Assembly: GCA_009602725.1 (NCBI GenBank)
Contig: WELB01000214.1
Coordinates: 107,283 to 124,312, forward strand
DNA length: 17,030 nucleotides
DNA from: Spirogloea muscicola
Lineage: Eukaryota; Streptophyta; Zygnematophyceae; Spirogloeales; Spirogloeaceae
Direction: 5' to 3'
Part shown: positions 16,101 to 17,030 of the stretch, in pieces
Layout: each line of letters starts with the position of its first letter
Position numbering within the stretch: the first letter of the stretch is position 1
Notes under the pieces: generated by a model
What the model was told of the DNA's origin: nothing
Database searches by the model: none
Seen by the model: the letters and a program-made list of their open reading frames with translations, nothing else
Made by a program: the position numbers and the translations under genes

Positions 16101-17030
16101 CTATAATTCCTGCTTATGCAGCTGTTTGGGTGTGATGCCAAGGCCATAGCAGTGCTCGTCTTCTGCAAGCTTCTGAGGGTCAATTAAGTAATTAGGTACC
16201 ACATAAGCAGAAAGGAGCACAAGCCCAGCGAAGGCGACAAGCAAGCCTCCCACCAAGGGGAACCGCGAGCTGAAATCAGGCCCCCCTTTAGGCAAGACGA
16301 GCTCAGCATCCCCAGCCGGTGAGAAAGTGGAACTCGACCGAAGATAGGGGACCAGGAGCTGTGCACTCATCCAGACGCCGATGACCAGCAGGCCCATATG
16401 CTCGCGGCCATGCTCAGTGTCCACAGACAGGCCAAGGGAGCCAAGGATGGCAGTCGGCCAAGCAGCTCCAGCCTTGTGCAGGGCAATGGCAGCCTCTGCG
16501 GCGGAACTCGCCGGGAGCAGGCTGCAGATCGCCAGGTTGGCGAGTGCGACCTGCCTGCCCAGGTCCTCCAGCCCGGCTGCCTCCAGCACGCTCATCAGGG
16601 CCGCTCCCGCATACAGAGGCAACCAGATGTACCAGTCTGTCGCAGGACGCGGCAGGGAGGAAGATTGGTTCTTTGCCAGATCGGTGCAGACGCGCAGTCG
16701 AGCTGGCGAGCTCGGGAGGGGGAGAGAAGGGAGACGCACCGCTGTCGTTGAGCTGCGTGTAGCTGGCATAGGCGAAGAGCAGCGCCATGGCGACGTTGGC
16801 GGCGCTGAGGACCTGGGGCAGCGGGTCCCTGGCGTGCTGCAGCTTGGCCAGCTCGGCCCGCCGGAGCTTGCCGCCGAGGGCCAGCTGGCCGGCCGTCCAG
16901 GCGGCGACGAGGAGGGAGCCCAGGTGGTCCATGCCCTTCTTGGAGCTCAGGTCCAGGCCCACGGCGGCGGCCACCGCGGCGGGCCACGGCGCGCCGCGCG
17001 CATGCCGCTGCGCGGCAGCCCGCAGCGCCG
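16101..17030 (-). CDS. TMEM220-like multi-pass membrane protein with a second, partial TMEM220 unit (5' end outside window)
   Basis: The minus-strand exons are 17028-16740 (start beyond the window) and 16636-16101, with a 103-bp GT-AG intron joined in phase 1; 274 residues are visible. The segment VLSAANVAMALLFAYASYTQ, LND|SDWYIWLPLYAGAAL spans the junction. It matches the TMEM220 (PF15071) hallmark of a first helix ending FAY.Q.ND.D...W..IY. The domain's end, DTEHGREHMGLLVIGVWMSA, fits its RE..GL.I...W helix. Before this domain, GAPWPAAVAAAVGLDLSSKK, GMDHLGSLLVAAWTAGQLAL aligns with GAAWPTAILGSLGLSVDTEH, GREHMGLLVIGVWMSAQLLV, so the protein carries the tail of an earlier copy. A last helix (LLVAFAGLVLLSAYVVPNYL) precedes a polar C-terminus ending KQLHKQEL. 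TMEM220 function is unknown. The family call is from motif memory. Confidence 0.75.

Overview
The window looks like nuclear DNA of a green alga (Chlorophyta, perhaps trebouxiophyte-like). This is an inference from three things: coding exons split by many GT-AG introns of roughly 75-300 bp, GC-rich gene starts with Ala/Arg/Pro-rich N-termini, and TGTAA poly(A)-type signals behind some genes. I see no bacterial operon, ribosome-binding site, CRISPR array or phage module. One ambiguous base (N, 10311) falls exactly where a reading frame breaks.

Layout. Positions 1-3150 are repeat-rich: a retroelement 3'-UTR-like module at the left edge, a 37-bp minisatellite, several copies of a ~60-bp dispersed unit with a foldback, a decayed C-terminal fragment of a non-LTR retrotransposon on the minus strand, and a 137-bp tandem duplication. 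At 3360-4071 (+) lies a small single-pass membrane protein gene whose 3' structure is ambiguous. At 4993-7726 (-) lies a complete twelve-exon gene for nuclear mRNA cap guanine-N7 methyltransferase (381 residues as assembled here). At 7800-10160 there is a second retroelement island, with two more endonuclease-domain fragments in opposite orientations, an internally deleted derivative, and a repeat shared with the first island. At 10262-13943 (+) lies a nine-exon gene for an ArnT/PMT_2-type (GT83-like) multi-pass glycosyltransferase (652 residues if one missing base is allowed at the N). Positions 13944-16100 hold no gene I can support. At 16101-17030 (-) lies the 3' part of a membrane protein with one complete TMEM220-like domain, preceded by the tail of a second one.

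The genes do not form a pathway. They are ordinary unlinked nuclear genes: mRNA capping, a lipid-linked-sugar glycosyltransferase, and two membrane proteins of unknown role, separated by remnants of a retrotransposon family. All three coding fragments of that family retain only the C-terminal restriction-like endonuclease (REL-endo) region; no reverse transcriptase is visible. The most interesting points are the duplicated TMEM220 architecture, a Phe in the glycine-rich SAM-binding motif of the cap methyltransferase, the family of short repeat modules accompanying the REL-endo fragments, and retroelement sequence abutting the glycosyltransferase start.
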